Source: Dysgonamonadaceae bacterium (lineage in GTDB: Bacteria; Bacteroidota; Bacteroidia; Bacteroidales; Azobacteroidaceae). Taken from it: a stretch of 64,000 nt of DNA. The notes under the pieces were generated by a model. That model was not told the origin of the DNA. It saw only the letters and a program-made list of their open reading frames with translations, and made no database searches. The stretch covers positions 1 through 64,000 of the forward strand of contig JAITQA010000107.1 in the NCBI GenBank assembly GCA_031289145.1. Direction: 5' to 3'. Position numbers and translations under genes: made by a program. This document shows, piece after piece, positions 55,601-64,000 of this stretch. How positions within the stretch are numbered: position 1 is the first letter of the stretch; each line of letters starts with the position of its first letter.

Positions 55601-57107
55601 ATTACCGAATCCTACCTGGTTTGGAGGTGCTATGGGTGTGCAATTCAGTCTGTTAAACGGTTTAGTTAAAGGAGATATGCGCTTCAAATTCAGTATGGGT
55701 GACGAATGTGAAATCATGTTCCCCGGTACAAGTCCTTTGGATGTTACGATGATTAGCGACCTGAAACCATCGGCCAATGCGTCGGATGTGGATGTCTTTG
55801 CGGCGCCCCAGTTGGCGCTGACTACGCCCGAACAAAAGACATTTAAGGTAGACGAAGATGAAGGTGAAAAGTTATACCGGATATCGCTCAATAAATTTAC
55901 CGTCAAAGACAATGGGCAAGAATTGCCGGGAGAAATCAAATGGAATACCGACCGGACAATCGCCACTTTTTACTCGCATGAGGTATTGCCTCCCAGCAAG
56001 ACTTTGAGCCTTGAAGTCGCCGTCGGTTTCGAAGAATATGTAAACAACAGATGGTCGATTGTTTATACTTCCGGGCAGAAAGCGGAAGAATTACGTTCCC
56101 TGAGTTTCTCTACCGGTGAAGCCCCGGAATATATTCCCTTGCACAACATCGAATATTCCTATCCTGTCATCAGCCAGCAATATTTTTATCCGTCGGAATC
56201 AAGCAAAGCATACGTGCAGTTGAAACGCGGACAATCCTACCTGTTCCCTCCCGGATGGAACTATACCGTAGAAATAGACCGGCCGGGAAAATCGAAAAAG
56301 GGAAACTTCACCTACAATTCCGGAGACAGAATAGTAAACTTCGACGTTTCCGATTTGACCAGAAGCCAGGCGTATGCAATTGCTTTCTATTGCGCCCCTT
56401 CCGGTGGTGCGACAGGCAGTAATTCAACTGAAATCAAAGAAACGCTACTATTGAACGAAGATGAAAATACAGTCGTACAATATGGGGCGACAGCGAGCGA
56501 TGTCATTCAGGCAGGAGCGGGTAAATTGATTCTTGATTATAACTTTTCTTCCAGCAAATATCAATCGTTCAAGGACAAGGTAAAAGCCATGAAGACCGGC
56601 GCCTATCAAGTTGAAAAGATCGGCTCAAACATTATCGGCTTAGGCTGGCAAATACAAGATATGGCCGAAGGATTTGATGAATCCGAAATTTTCGGGACGG
56701 AAGAAACAGGGAATAAACCCCTGATTACCGCTGTGGCTACTTTATCGGACGATCATTACAAAAACTCAATTTATCCTTTGATTTATGCCGATTATCCCGT
56801 TTCGTCGGCCTTGCGTCTTTTCCGCGATGGCGACGCGTTGGGCATTCCGCCGATCTATGCCTTTGGGAAATGGATAGAGATGGGCAAATTCCCGATTCGA
56901 TATGAATTGCCCAAGTATTATCTTCGTGATTTCTCCGAGTTAAGGGACAGATATGTGAACGCGGGACTTTTGAATCATCCTTTAGCCCTGGCGCCTTATT
57001 TTCCCGACATCGCTTCCGGAAATTATTCGGCCATACTGCAATATGTGCTTCCGGGGGGAGAAGAAGGCTCAAGTCTTGAATTTAATTATAAAATCAATAA
57101 ACAATAA
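52674..57107 (+). CDS. Large exported beta-rich protein of unknown function
   Basis: A 1477-residue protein that I do not recognise. Start at 52674, where MKQKVLFIVYLSCISIFQAMA forms a signal peptide; the longer frame from 52626 overlaps the previous gene. Residues about 45-720 are repeated amphipathic strands with internal similarity (for example LELSVSASLTF-type units). A region rich in Gly and hydrophobic residues (IPIVGALGINGFGGGLS, about 635-650) may be membrane-inserting. A short Lys/Glu/Ala coiled coil (about 730-765) separates the halves, and beta domains continue to the end. No sorting domain is visible. Gaps of 22 bp upstream and 6 bp downstream place it within the operon. Confidence 0.7.
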   Translation: MKQKVLFIVYLSCISIFQAMANPAEEKDMSKETIAATFAELDAQNKYTEQLSHADMNVLPLGMKKTVSNNEFSVAISNAKLYGNYAELTVFARMRIDQHKEPIFFAAKDVKFSYEGGFVGDATLALIGDIDIKINDNSTLTLHGGKFDSTTGTVSGNKITAMSVDCSGFKELSVSASLTFSKDFITRVSASGAPESAPVSADFFVVVNDWNNLLVELSFPRFQINGLEGFAFDLSKAVFDFSDFENSKSVHFPEGYANKYLVSGDRELWRGVYAQNLQVTLPKDFSKDGSPASFSAQDLLIDDNGISGKFAAENILPIDIGDASGWAFSIDKFWLEMEAHKITRGGFDGLIGLPVSDSIRLNYSAQIMGNNKYQLIASPRDSLSFDMFSAKAVLNANSSVTISMIDGKFLPEANLSGYMTIDTPLTDSGDTGSGSGKAKLENIEFRELRLMTQAPYLSVGEMGYKGEIRLLNLPVSISDVALTSGNKEAALGFNINLNLDEQFVSASTRLIVSATYVTENNRSKWKYKGVSIGDISIDSEIAGIMKLNGKLKLMNNDPVYGDGFAGDISLKFTSVVAGLELRTSAAFGEKDGSRYWFVDGSIGLPTPIPIVGALGINGFGGGLSKGMKRVTNEGLGVSRTGCGYLPDKNMGLGLKAAVLFKTTSGDIVSGEASFDIIFNISGGVNSIGFYGYAEFSADIPALGNLQAEITSHLKNYVDLENDFVKGSIEKMKQLEKTKQENPSEAAKQTTNAEAKAKDANMAAAVGILYNFSEHTLHATFDFYINAAGGMLRGTASNNRAGYGVLHISPQKWYILMGTPDDKIGLELGIPGIATVRADSYFMMGDDIPDSPGPPGEVTDILSKRGESYDYMRDLNSLRSGQGLAFGASLGFSTGDLNFLILYAHFEAKTGFDVMIRDYREAQCRGHNGPIGINGWYANGQAYAYLSGELGVKVNLKFLKGKYPIIKGAAAVLLQAKLPNPTWFGGAMGVQFSLLNGLVKGDMRFKFSMGDECEIMFPGTSPLDVTMISDLKPSANASDVDVFAAPQLALTTPEQKTFKVDEDEGEKLYRISLNKFTVKDNGQELPGEIKWNTDRTIATFYSHEVLPPSKTLSLEVAVGFEEYVNNRWSIVYTSGQKAEELRSLSFSTGEAPEYIPLHNIEYSYPVISQQYFYPSESSKAYVQLKRGQSYLFPPGWNYTVEIDRPGKSKKGNFTYNSGDRIVNFDVSDLTRSQAYAIAFYCAPSGGATGSNSTEIKETLLLNEDENTVVQYGATASDVIQAGAGKLILDYNFSSSKYQSFKDKVKAMKTGAYQVEKIGSNIIGLGWQIQDMAEGFDESEIFGTEETGNKPLITAVATLSDDHYKNSIYPLIYADYPVSSALRLFRDGDALGIPPIYAFGKWIEMGKFPIRYELPKYYLRDFSELRDRYVNAGLLNHPLALAPYFPDIASGNYSAILQYVLPGGEEGSSLEFNYKINKQ

Positions 57108-57113
57108 AAAAAT

Positions 57114-59195
57114 ATGAAAACCAATATCCATATCTATTTAAGCCTGCTTTTTTTCCTGATTTCAGGTTTTTCCCTGATTTCCGCCCAGCAAACCGACAGT
57201 GTCGGCGTACAACTGCAGGCGCATCCGGGGAAGGACCGTATTTATCTGCGATGGCTGATTGACGATGCGTACACCTGGAGCAAAAGCCTGAATACAGGCT
57301 ATACAATTGAACGATATACCATTAGAAGGAATGGAAATATATTGCCGGAACCGGAAAAGAAACTACTTACACCTTCCCCCTTATCGGCAGCGCCGGAAGA
57401 AGACTGGGAGGCTACGGCGCTACAAAACCAATATGCCGCCATCCTGGCTCAAGCCTTGTTTGGAGAAGATTTTGAAGTCAGTGGATTCAATTCCGGCAAT
57501 CTGATCAGCGACCTGATCAATGCTGCGGATGCTGCAAAGCAACGTTACAGTTTTGCCTTGTATGCCGCCGACTTGTGTTTTGAATGTGCCTGTTTAGCTG
57601 GATGGGGGTACGAAGATAAAGACGTTTTGCCCGGTGAATTTTATTTGTACCGCGTAATTCCTACCGGATTGTTGGAGCAGGGATTTCCCGTCAGATACGG
57701 CTTCAGGTATACCGGCATTGATGAATACAACGAACTGCCGCGTCCTACCGACCTGAAAGCGGAATTTGGGGATAAATCGGTGCAAATATACTGGAACACT
57801 TCACTGTACCGCGAGATATTCACGGCCTATCAAGTCGAAAAATCGGAAGATAACGTTCATTACGAGGCTTTGGGAATGCCCTATACGTCTTTGGATGACA
57901 GGTCTTACATTATGTATATCGATTCTTTAGCGGAAAATGATAAACTTTACTATTACCGGATACGCGGACTCTCCATTTTCGGAGAAAGCAGCGAACCTTC
58001 CGATACCCTGTCGGGAAAGGGCGCCGAAGTTTTACAGATAGCGCCGGTCATAAGCCGGACGGCCATCCTCGAATCGGGCGCTGCCGAAATCGAATGGATT
58101 TTCGACGAAACAACCAACCACCTGATTCGCTCATTCGACCTGATAAGAGCCGATGTGGAATCAGGCCCTTATGAAACGGTACATGCTGCTATTCCGCCGG
58201 AAACCCGTTCGGTGACTTATCTCGGACTCAAACCGTCCAATTATTTCCGGATTGTCGCCAACTCTCTCGGCGGAAAACAAACCCGCTCTTATCCCGTTCT
58301 GTTGATGCCGGTCGATTCCATTCCGCCCGATGCACCGCAACAACTTACGGCTATCGCCGATACCACAGGCTTGGTTTACCTGAAATGGAATGCCAATAAA
58401 GAAGCCGATTTGAACGGATACAAAATCTTTCGCGGAAACCGGAAAGGAGAAGAACTGATTCCTTTGACGCCGGATTTGGTGAAAGGGATACAATATGTCG
58501 ATACGGTCAACCTGATGAATCTGAACACCCATGTTTACTATGCGGCCATCGCCTTGGACAACCGTTATAATCAATCTGCTTTTTCGGAAATAGTAGCAGT
58601 AGAAAAGCCTTTGAAAGTCAAACCGTCTCCTCCTTTGTTTGTCGGTTTCGAATCGGAAAGCGACGGTATCTCCTTGCGTTGGATTCCTTCGCCCGACTCG
58701 GAAGTAGCCCTGCATACCCTCTACCGCAGGGAAGAAAATGCAAGGGAAAACAAAGCGCTGAAAACTTTCCCAAAAGCAGACACAGCAACGGTATACCGCG
58801 ATAGCGAAACCGAAGGCGGGAAAGTATATATCTATACCCTTACGGCAAGCAGCAAATGGAAGGTGGAATCCAATCCGTCGCCGGAGTTCAGGATTTCCGC
58901 GCTTCCTTCCGGCCGGATACAAGCCTTGAAGAATTTACAGGCCTCTATCGATCGGGAGAAAATACAAATCCGGATTCGCTGGACAAGCCTTACGCAAGGA
59001 AAAGTGAAAAACTGGAAAATTTACCGTTCGGAAAATGAAAACAAACTTTCTATATGGAAAGAATTACCTGTTGGAGAAACGACCCTCTGGGACAATCTTG
59101 AATTGAAAGTAGGCAATACTTATAACTATATGGTGATGGCTGTGATGAACGACGGCGGCATTTCCAATCAAGAGCAAACAAGCATCATTTATTGA
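57114..59195 (+). CDS. Fibronectin type III-repeat exported protein
   Basis: A 693-residue protein with a signal peptide (about 1-25, ending ISAQQ) and about five fibronectin type III-like domains. Clear units are LKAEFGDKSVQIYWN (about 215-305), SGAAEIEWIFD (about 315-400), TGLVYLKWNANKEADLNGYKIFRG (about 415-500), DGISLRWIPSPDSEVALHTLYRR (about 510-600) and IQIRIRWTSLTQGKVKNWKIYR (about 610-690). The N-terminal 200 residues have several Cys (FECACLAGWGY). FN3 arrays act as extended spacers or adhesion modules. It starts 6 bp after the large protein and ends 8 bp before the SprB-type gene. Confidence 0.85.
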   Translation: MKTNIHIYLSLLFFLISGFSLISAQQTDSVGVQLQAHPGKDRIYLRWLIDDAYTWSKSLNTGYTIERYTIRRNGNILPEPEKKLLTPSPLSAAPEEDWEATALQNQYAAILAQALFGEDFEVSGFNSGNLISDLINAADAAKQRYSFALYAADLCFECACLAGWGYEDKDVLPGEFYLYRVIPTGLLEQGFPVRYGFRYTGIDEYNELPRPTDLKAEFGDKSVQIYWNTSLYREIFTAYQVEKSEDNVHYEALGMPYTSLDDRSYIMYIDSLAENDKLYYYRIRGLSIFGESSEPSDTLSGKGAEVLQIAPVISRTAILESGAAEIEWIFDETTNHLIRSFDLIRADVESGPYETVHAAIPPETRSVTYLGLKPSNYFRIVANSLGGKQTRSYPVLLMPVDSIPPDAPQQLTAIADTTGLVYLKWNANKEADLNGYKIFRGNRKGEELIPLTPDLVKGIQYVDTVNLMNLNTHVYYAAIALDNRYNQSAFSEIVAVEKPLKVKPSPPLFVGFESESDGISLRWIPSPDSEVALHTLYRREENARENKALKTFPKADTATVYRDSETEGGKVYIYTLTASSKWKVESNPSPEFRISALPSGRIQALKNLQASIDREKIQIRIRWTSLTQGKVKNWKIYRSENENKLSIWKELPVGETTLWDNLELKVGNTYNYMVMAVMNDGGISNQEQTSIIY

Positions 59196-59203
59196 TTTTA
59201 ATT

Positions 59204-62200
59204 ATGAAAAAGATTCTATTTATACTATTGGCCTTATCCTTTTTTCAAGGAATGCAGGCGCAACGCTACCGGATAAACCTGGCGCTCCATTTCAGGACCA
59301 ACGACAAACACATGGAATGTAGTACACGTGCCAATGTCACGATTACGTATGCTGACGGAAGCACAGACACAAGAACCTATACGGTACCGGGCGAAATGAA
59401 CGAAAACCGGTCACACATGGAATACGACATCATCTATACCGATAAGATAGTGAGAAAAATCAATTGTGTTGGTACCCATAGAGATAATACAACGGGATTT
59501 TGGACAAAATGTAAGGACCATTGTAGCGGATCGGCCGGAGGGTATATTTACGATTCCGATTATCCATGTGTAAACAAAAGGTACACTAAGTTTTTCGGGA
59601 AAGATGATGGCGGCACTTATATCGACATGAAAATAACGCCGGTCAATTTTTCCATCGACTACAGCGCCAATGGTCTTGTATTTAAAGATGGAGAAAAAAC
59701 TTTGCCGGACACGAAAAAAATTAAACTGACAGCGCCGGCAGGCTATCACAAAAGTGTTTATCATTGGACATACCTGATATCAGGCGGTGGCGGCAGCGGC
59801 GATGTTCCGGCTGCGTTTCAATCGGCCGACGGCTCTTCCGTCGAATTCAGCGGCAACGAGCTGATATCCAATTTTATTGATTTTGTCAATATGGGAAAAA
59901 ATATAGCATTTCAAATTGATTATGGATGTGGCTCCACGAATACGCAGTCTTTGACGCCCACTATCTGTGCACCCGAAATTGTATCGGCTGAAGGTATTCC
60001 GCTTTCCTGCGGCGAAGATGCATCCGGGCAGTTCCGTGTGGAACTGAGTCGGCCGTTTTATCCGGAAGAAATTCCGAATTTTACAGTAACAGCGCAATAC
60101 ACTTTAGACCATTACGACGATTTTCATTACGGGAAAAGTTACCTGAAAATAGACCCGGAAAATCCTAAAATAGTTACTTTTCCTCATTTCGACCGGCCGG
60201 GAGCAGAACTGTGGCCGATTCCTCCCGGTATTTTCATGATTGATCTGACGGATTACTTCAGAGATGAAAAATTTGGCGCTTACACCGATGATTCGGGGCA
60301 GTTCAGCTGGTCGAACATAGAAATCAAGGCGCCGGTGCCGGTTGAGTTCGACGGGGCTATCACAATTACCCCTATCACTTGCCCCGGAGGCAGCGACGGC
60401 GCTATCACCCTGAAAGCCAAGGGCGGTAACGAAAACTATATCGTGAAATTGTTCTTGTACGGCGAAGACGAACCTTTTCTTGTATCGGAGCCTTTTCAGG
60501 GGGAAACTACCATTAGCGGCCTCTCCGAAAACGACTACGACATTTACCTGTACGATACGGCCGGTTGTAAGGCCGAAGGATTCGAACCGGTATTGATTGA
60601 AGGCCCGGATGAATATTTCGAAATACACACGGTGAGTATGGAAACGGCAAGCCTTGATGAAAATTTACAGGAAGAAAGCAACGGTTCTATCCGGATTGTG
60701 CTTTACAATGAATACAATTCCTACCATTATATCTGGCGGGCGGGAGATAAGGACGGCGCTGTTTTATTAGACGAAGAAAGCGATGACAATGCCTCTACCT
60801 TGGAAAATATTAATTCCGGGACTTATTACGTGGAAGTTATCAATCCCAACGGCTGTTCCATTGACAGCCTGATTGTTCTCCCGCGTGCCCCGGATATTAC
60901 TTTTTCGATTGTTCAGACTGCGAATATCTTCTGTTCCGGCGATAATACCGGAGAACTTGAGGCTACGGTCACGGGTGGCGTAGCGCCTTACACTTATTCG
61001 TGGTATGCTGTTGATGAATATACCGGGGAGAAGACCCCTACAGGCTCCGACAGTCCTGTTTTATCGGGCATAACAGCCGGTGGTTACCAGTTGAGCATAC
61101 AGGACGCCAATGGTTCAAAAGCCCGGTCACCTATCGTTTACCAGACCGAAGAAAACCCTATTTCCGCCGTTTTTGATACCCAATATTTAAGTTGCTATTC
61201 CGATGCAAACGGCTTTTTGGAAATCAGCGTCAGCGGCGGCACCGCCCCTTACACCTATCTCTGGGGTAACAGCAGTACGGGAACCAGAATCGAAAACCTG
61301 AGCGCCGGCAGTTACGAAGTAATCGTTACCGATGCTGCCGGATGTTTCCGGCGATTTGTCGGCGTCGTATCCGCCCCTTCCCGGTTAAAAATGAGTCCGA
61401 GTATCGGCCATCCAAGCTGCGCTGGAGCCGCTAATGGGTATATCAACTTGACTATTTCCGGCGGAAACGCCCCGTATTCCATCGAATGGTCGACGGGAAG
61501 CGTTCAACCCAATCTATCCGGTTTAAGCGCCGGGGAATACCATGTGAAAATTACCGACGGCCATCTTTGCGAAATACTGAACGAAACTTTCATTTTGGAT
61601 GAGCCGACAGCCATCAGCATTACACAAACTTATTACAAACCGGTAACTGCTTTTGGTCAAACCGACGGGATGTTTTCCATATCCATCGAAGGCGGCACCA
61701 CTCCTTATACCATTACTTGCGTTCGAAACGGTTCGCAGTCCATCTCATCTCAATCGCGTCAGGTACAGAGCGATGGCTCTGTATTGGTAAATTACGCCAA
61801 TCTGTCTGTGGGCGATTATGTAGTAAGCCTTACCGACCGGAATAACTGTTCGGCGGACTTTTCGATTACCGTCAGCGAACCGCCCCCCTTGTCGGTAAAC
61901 ATACAGGAAACGCATCCTATCACTTGTTACCGGGATAGCGACGGCGCTTTGCTTGCCGTGGGACAGGGTGGAGAAACCGATTCCCCCATACCCTACCGCT
62001 ACGAATGGTATCGCGTTGAAGGATATCAAAGAATGCTCCTCTCGACAGGAACAAACAGCCTGTCCGGCCTGTCGGAAGGTGTTTATACGGTAAAAATAAC
62101 CGATAAAAACAATATTTCCGTATTTTCCCCGGATTACAAACTGCTTTCTCCGGATACCCTGACCCTGGGATTCGATATTGAAGACGTCACTTGCGCAGGC

Positions 62201-64000
62201 GGGAGCAACGGTTCTATTGTTTCGCTCGTAGACGGCGGGGGCGGCGTATATTCCTATAGTTGGAATTCGGGTGAAACCAGTCCGGCCATTTTTGGAAAAA
62301 GTTCCGGTACCTATCAGTTGACTGTCACCGACGATCGCGGATGCAGCGTTTCGAGCAGCGCCGAGATCATGCATCCGGTTGATTTTGCCATCAACTACGA
62401 GGTGATGCCCCTGTCCTGTTACGGCAATGACGACGGCGCTATTTATCTGGAAATTGTCGGCGGAAATGCGCCTTACGAGTTCTTGTGGTCAAACGGTTCG
62501 GACGATCCGTTTGTCGAATCGTTGGCGCCGGGCGCCTATAGCGTTTATATAACAGACGCAAAAGCTTGTATTACAGATACTACCTTTGTTATTCCCGCCT
62601 TAGATTCGATTAAGGTATCGCTCCTCGAATTGAAGCAACCCATCGGGTTTGGTTATTCCGACGGTTCGATAACGGTAGAAATAAGCGGCGGAAACACGCC
62701 ACCTTATCACAACATTGTCTGGAGCAATGCCGCCGGTGATACCCTGACGGCAGAACCGGCTGTATACACGGACAACCAAGCCGTTTCCGTTCTGAAAAAC
62801 CTGCCGGAAGGTTATTATTACCTCCGGATAGAAGACGTTAACTATCCGCTTGCCATAGAATGGGATTTGGATCCCTGCGGTTGTATGGACAGTCTGTCTT
62901 TCTACATGCCTCAACCGCCGAAATTGGAAGTAAGCATACAGCAACAACGCGAGATACTTTGCTTCGGGTCTAACGAAGGCGCCATCACATCTTCGGCCGA
63001 GGGCGGCGTACCTTTCACAGCAGGACTGCCTTATCTCTATGAATGGGAACGGGATGGACAGGCATACGTTTCAGGTCTTACCGACCTCACCGAATTAATC
63101 GCCGGTGTGTACCGGCTTAAAATCACGGATGCGAACGGCATCTTCGCCCTGTCCGACCCGGTCGAACTGAGCCAGCCCGACAGCCTCTCCCTCCGGTTTG
63201 CCACGGCAGACATCAAATGCAGCCGCGACCAGACCGGCTGGGCCGAAGTTACCGTCTCCGGTGGTGTGGAACCGTATACTTACGAATGGTCGAACGGCGG
63301 AACCGCCTCCCGCATCGAAAACGTGTCGAGGGGTAAATACATGGTATGGGTGCGCGACGCCAATAACTGCGAAACGACAGGGATTGTCGAGATCGTACAG
63401 GCAAATTCCATCATGGTCAAAGCCGAACTGACACAGCCGTCCTGCTTCGGCGGCTCGGATGGCCGAATCAGCATCACGCTCTCCAAAGGCGAACCCCCTT
63501 ACAGTTACAGTTGGGAAAGCGGACTGCAATCGCTCGTTTATACCGGTCTTGCCAAAGGTTCCTATACCTTCACGGTCAGCGATGTACACGAATGTGGATA
63601 CGAAGTGGAGACTTACGAACTGGGTGAACCGGAACAGTATTTCGTTGATTTGGGCGCCGACAGGGAATTGTGCAAAGGCCAGACACTGACCGTCAAAGCA
63701 AGCGCTCCCGTATCCGCTCATTCCTATACCTGGTTTGGCCCCGGCGGGCAAACGCTGCATACCGGCGAGGAATTTACCCTTTCGGAAGCCGGGACTTACC
63801 GCGTAGAAGCCGTCACCGACAAAGGATGTGCTATCAATGGGAAAATCAACATTACCCGTGACGACCGGGATATCTCGGCCGACTTTATGGTTGCCACAAA
63901 AGTTCCCATTTACGAAGAAGTTTATGCCGTGAACATTGCCTTCCCGGAACCCGAATCCATCGAATGGGTACTCCCCGAAAAAAGCGGGTATGAACTCATT
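59204..64000 (+). CDS. Giant SprB-repeat adhesin-like surface protein (partial)
   Basis: The frame opens at 59204 with MKKILFILLALSFFQGMQAQ, a signal peptide, and stays open to the window end: about 1599 codons so far. After an N-terminal domain (about 20-370) come about 13 repeats of 70-95 residues with the SprB pattern C-x-G-x-x-[DN]-G ... GG-x-x-PY-x-Y-x-W-[SN]-x-G ... AG-x-Y-x-V-x-[VI]-[TK]-DA-x-x-C. Later an Ig-like unit begins near 63650 (LGADRELCKGQTLTV). SprB repeats occur in T9SS-secreted cell-surface adhesins of gliding Bacteroidota. The C-terminus, where a sorting domain would be expected, lies outside the window. Minus-strand open frames across it are its shadows. Confidence 0.9.
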   Translation, partial: MKKILFILLALSFFQGMQAQRYRINLALHFRTNDKHMECSTRANVTITYADGSTDTRTYTVPGEMNENRSHMEYDIIYTDKIVRKINCVGTHRDNTTGFWTKCKDHCSGSAGGYIYDSDYPCVNKRYTKFFGKDDGGTYIDMKITPVNFSIDYSANGLVFKDGEKTLPDTKKIKLTAPAGYHKSVYHWTYLISGGGGSGDVPAAFQSADGSSVEFSGNELISNFIDFVNMGKNIAFQIDYGCGSTNTQSLTPTICAPEIVSAEGIPLSCGEDASGQFRVELSRPFYPEEIPNFTVTAQYTLDHYDDFHYGKSYLKIDPENPKIVTFPHFDRPGAELWPIPPGIFMIDLTDYFRDEKFGAYTDDSGQFSWSNIEIKAPVPVEFDGAITITPITCPGGSDGAITLKAKGGNENYIVKLFLYGEDEPFLVSEPFQGETTISGLSENDYDIYLYDTAGCKAEGFEPVLIEGPDEYFEIHTVSMETASLDENLQEESNGSIRIVLYNEYNSYHYIWRAGDKDGAVLLDEESDDNASTLENINSGTYYVEVINPNGCSIDSLIVLPRAPDITFSIVQTANIFCSGDNTGELEATVTGGVAPYTYSWYAVDEYTGEKTPTGSDSPVLSGITAGGYQLSIQDANGSKARSPIVYQTEENPISAVFDTQYLSCYSDANGFLEISVSGGTAPYTYLWGNSSTGTRIENLSAGSYEVIVTDAAGCFRRFVGVVSAPSRLKMSPSIGHPSCAGAANGYINLTISGGNAPYSIEWSTGSVQPNLSGLSAGEYHVKITDGHLCEILNETFILDEPTAISITQTYYKPVTAFGQTDGMFSISIEGGTTPYTITCVRNGSQSISSQSRQVQSDGSVLVNYANLSVGDYVVSLTDRNNCSADFSITVSEPPPLSVNIQETHPITCYRDSDGALLAVGQGGETDSPIPYRYEWYRVEGYQRMLLSTGTNSLSGLSEGVYTVKITDKNNISVFSPDYKLLSPDTLTLGFDIEDVTCAGGSNGSIVSLVDGGGGVYSYSWNSGETSPAIFGKSSGTYQLTVTDDRGCSVSSSAEIMHPVDFAINYEVMPLSCYGNDDGAIYLEIVGGNAPYEFLWSNGSDDPFVESLAPGAYSVYITDAKACITDTTFVIPALDSIKVSLLELKQPIGFGYSDGSITVEISGGNTPPYHNIVWSNAAGDTLTAEPAVYTDNQAVSVLKNLPEGYYYLRIEDVNYPLAIEWDLDPCGCMDSLSFYMPQPPKLEVSIQQQREILCFGSNEGAITSSAEGGVPFTAGLPYLYEWERDGQAYVSGLTDLTELIAGVYRLKITDANGIFALSDPVELSQPDSLSLRFATADIKCSRDQTGWAEVTVSGGVEPYTYEWSNGGTASRIENVSRGKYMVWVRDANNCETTGIVEIVQANSIMVKAELTQPSCFGGSDGRISITLSKGEPPYSYSWESGLQSLVYTGLAKGSYTFTVSDVHECGYEVETYELGEPEQYFVDLGADRELCKGQTLTVKASAPVSAHSYTWFGPGGQTLHTGEEFTLSEAGTYRVEAVTDKGCAINGKINITRDDRDISADFMVATKVPIYEEVYAVNIAFPEPESIEWVLPEKSGYELI

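Noticed and set aside
59411..63760. Several long minus-strand open frames, up to about 250 residues
   Set aside because: They lie opposite the continuous plus-strand SprB-type gene, show no domain pattern, and have compositions expected of an antisense frame.

Overview
The window reads as a chromosome segment of a Bacteroidota member, most likely of the order Bacteroidales. The evidence is the recurrent TAnnTTTG -7 promoter element (often with TTTG about 20 bp upstream), an eleven-gene nuo operon with fused nuoCD and no nuoE/F/G, type IX secretion (T9SS) signatures (a C-terminal sorting domain and SprB-type repeats), the exbB-exbD-exbD-tonB order, a GH77 with two CBM20 modules, and hybrid-free TPR histidine kinase/LuxR pairs. 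I saw no rRNA, tRNA, CRISPR array, transposase or prophage genes.

Layout. 1-5900 (minus) is an export operon: TolC-like outer membrane factor, HlyD-like adaptor and FtsX/MacB-type permease, interrupted by a DUF433/DUF5615 toxin-antitoxin-like pair that is bracketed by copies of a short repeat. 6023-9641 holds a phosphoethanolamine transferase (minus) and an overlapping UbiA prenyltransferase/radical SAM pair (plus). 9806-18423 is mainly carbohydrate metabolism: a PA14-containing GH31 lipoprotein, lactaldehyde dehydrogenase, then ribosomal protein L19, an AAA-ATPase/PD-(D/E)XK protein and a GH51 arabinofuranosidase. 18426-20432 is a DUF3352-like protein with a MORN-like tail.

20699-32056 is the complex I operon nuoA-B-CD-H-I-J-K-L-[unknown]-M-N. 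An AT-rich multi-spanning membrane protein of unknown function sits between nuoL and nuoM. 32433-35782 is a TonB energising operon (exbB, two exbD, tonB, small membrane protein) that ends in a strong terminator, followed by a PstS-like lipoprotein and a large TPR protein. Proton motive force made by complex I would be what ExbB/ExbD spend.

38646-45066 contains folB and a bactofilin with overlapping divergent promoters, a GH77 4-alpha-glucanotransferase and an M6-family metalloprotease with a T9SS sorting domain. 45165-47685 is a TPR histidine kinase with its LuxR-type regulator. 47973-49019 is a formylglycine-generating-enzyme-like protein lacking the catalytic cysteines. A palindrome-rich non-coding stretch follows (49020-49602).

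49603-64000 is the most unusual part: five tightly packed plus-strand genes (gaps of 6-22 bp) that all encode exported proteins. They are a PKD lipoprotein, a predicted outer membrane beta-barrel, a 1477-residue beta-rich protein I do not recognise, a fibronectin type III protein, and a giant SprB-repeat adhesin-like protein that begins at 59204 and runs off the right edge. I infer a surface or secretion apparatus or a cell-surface adhesin with dedicated partners; the exact function is unknown.
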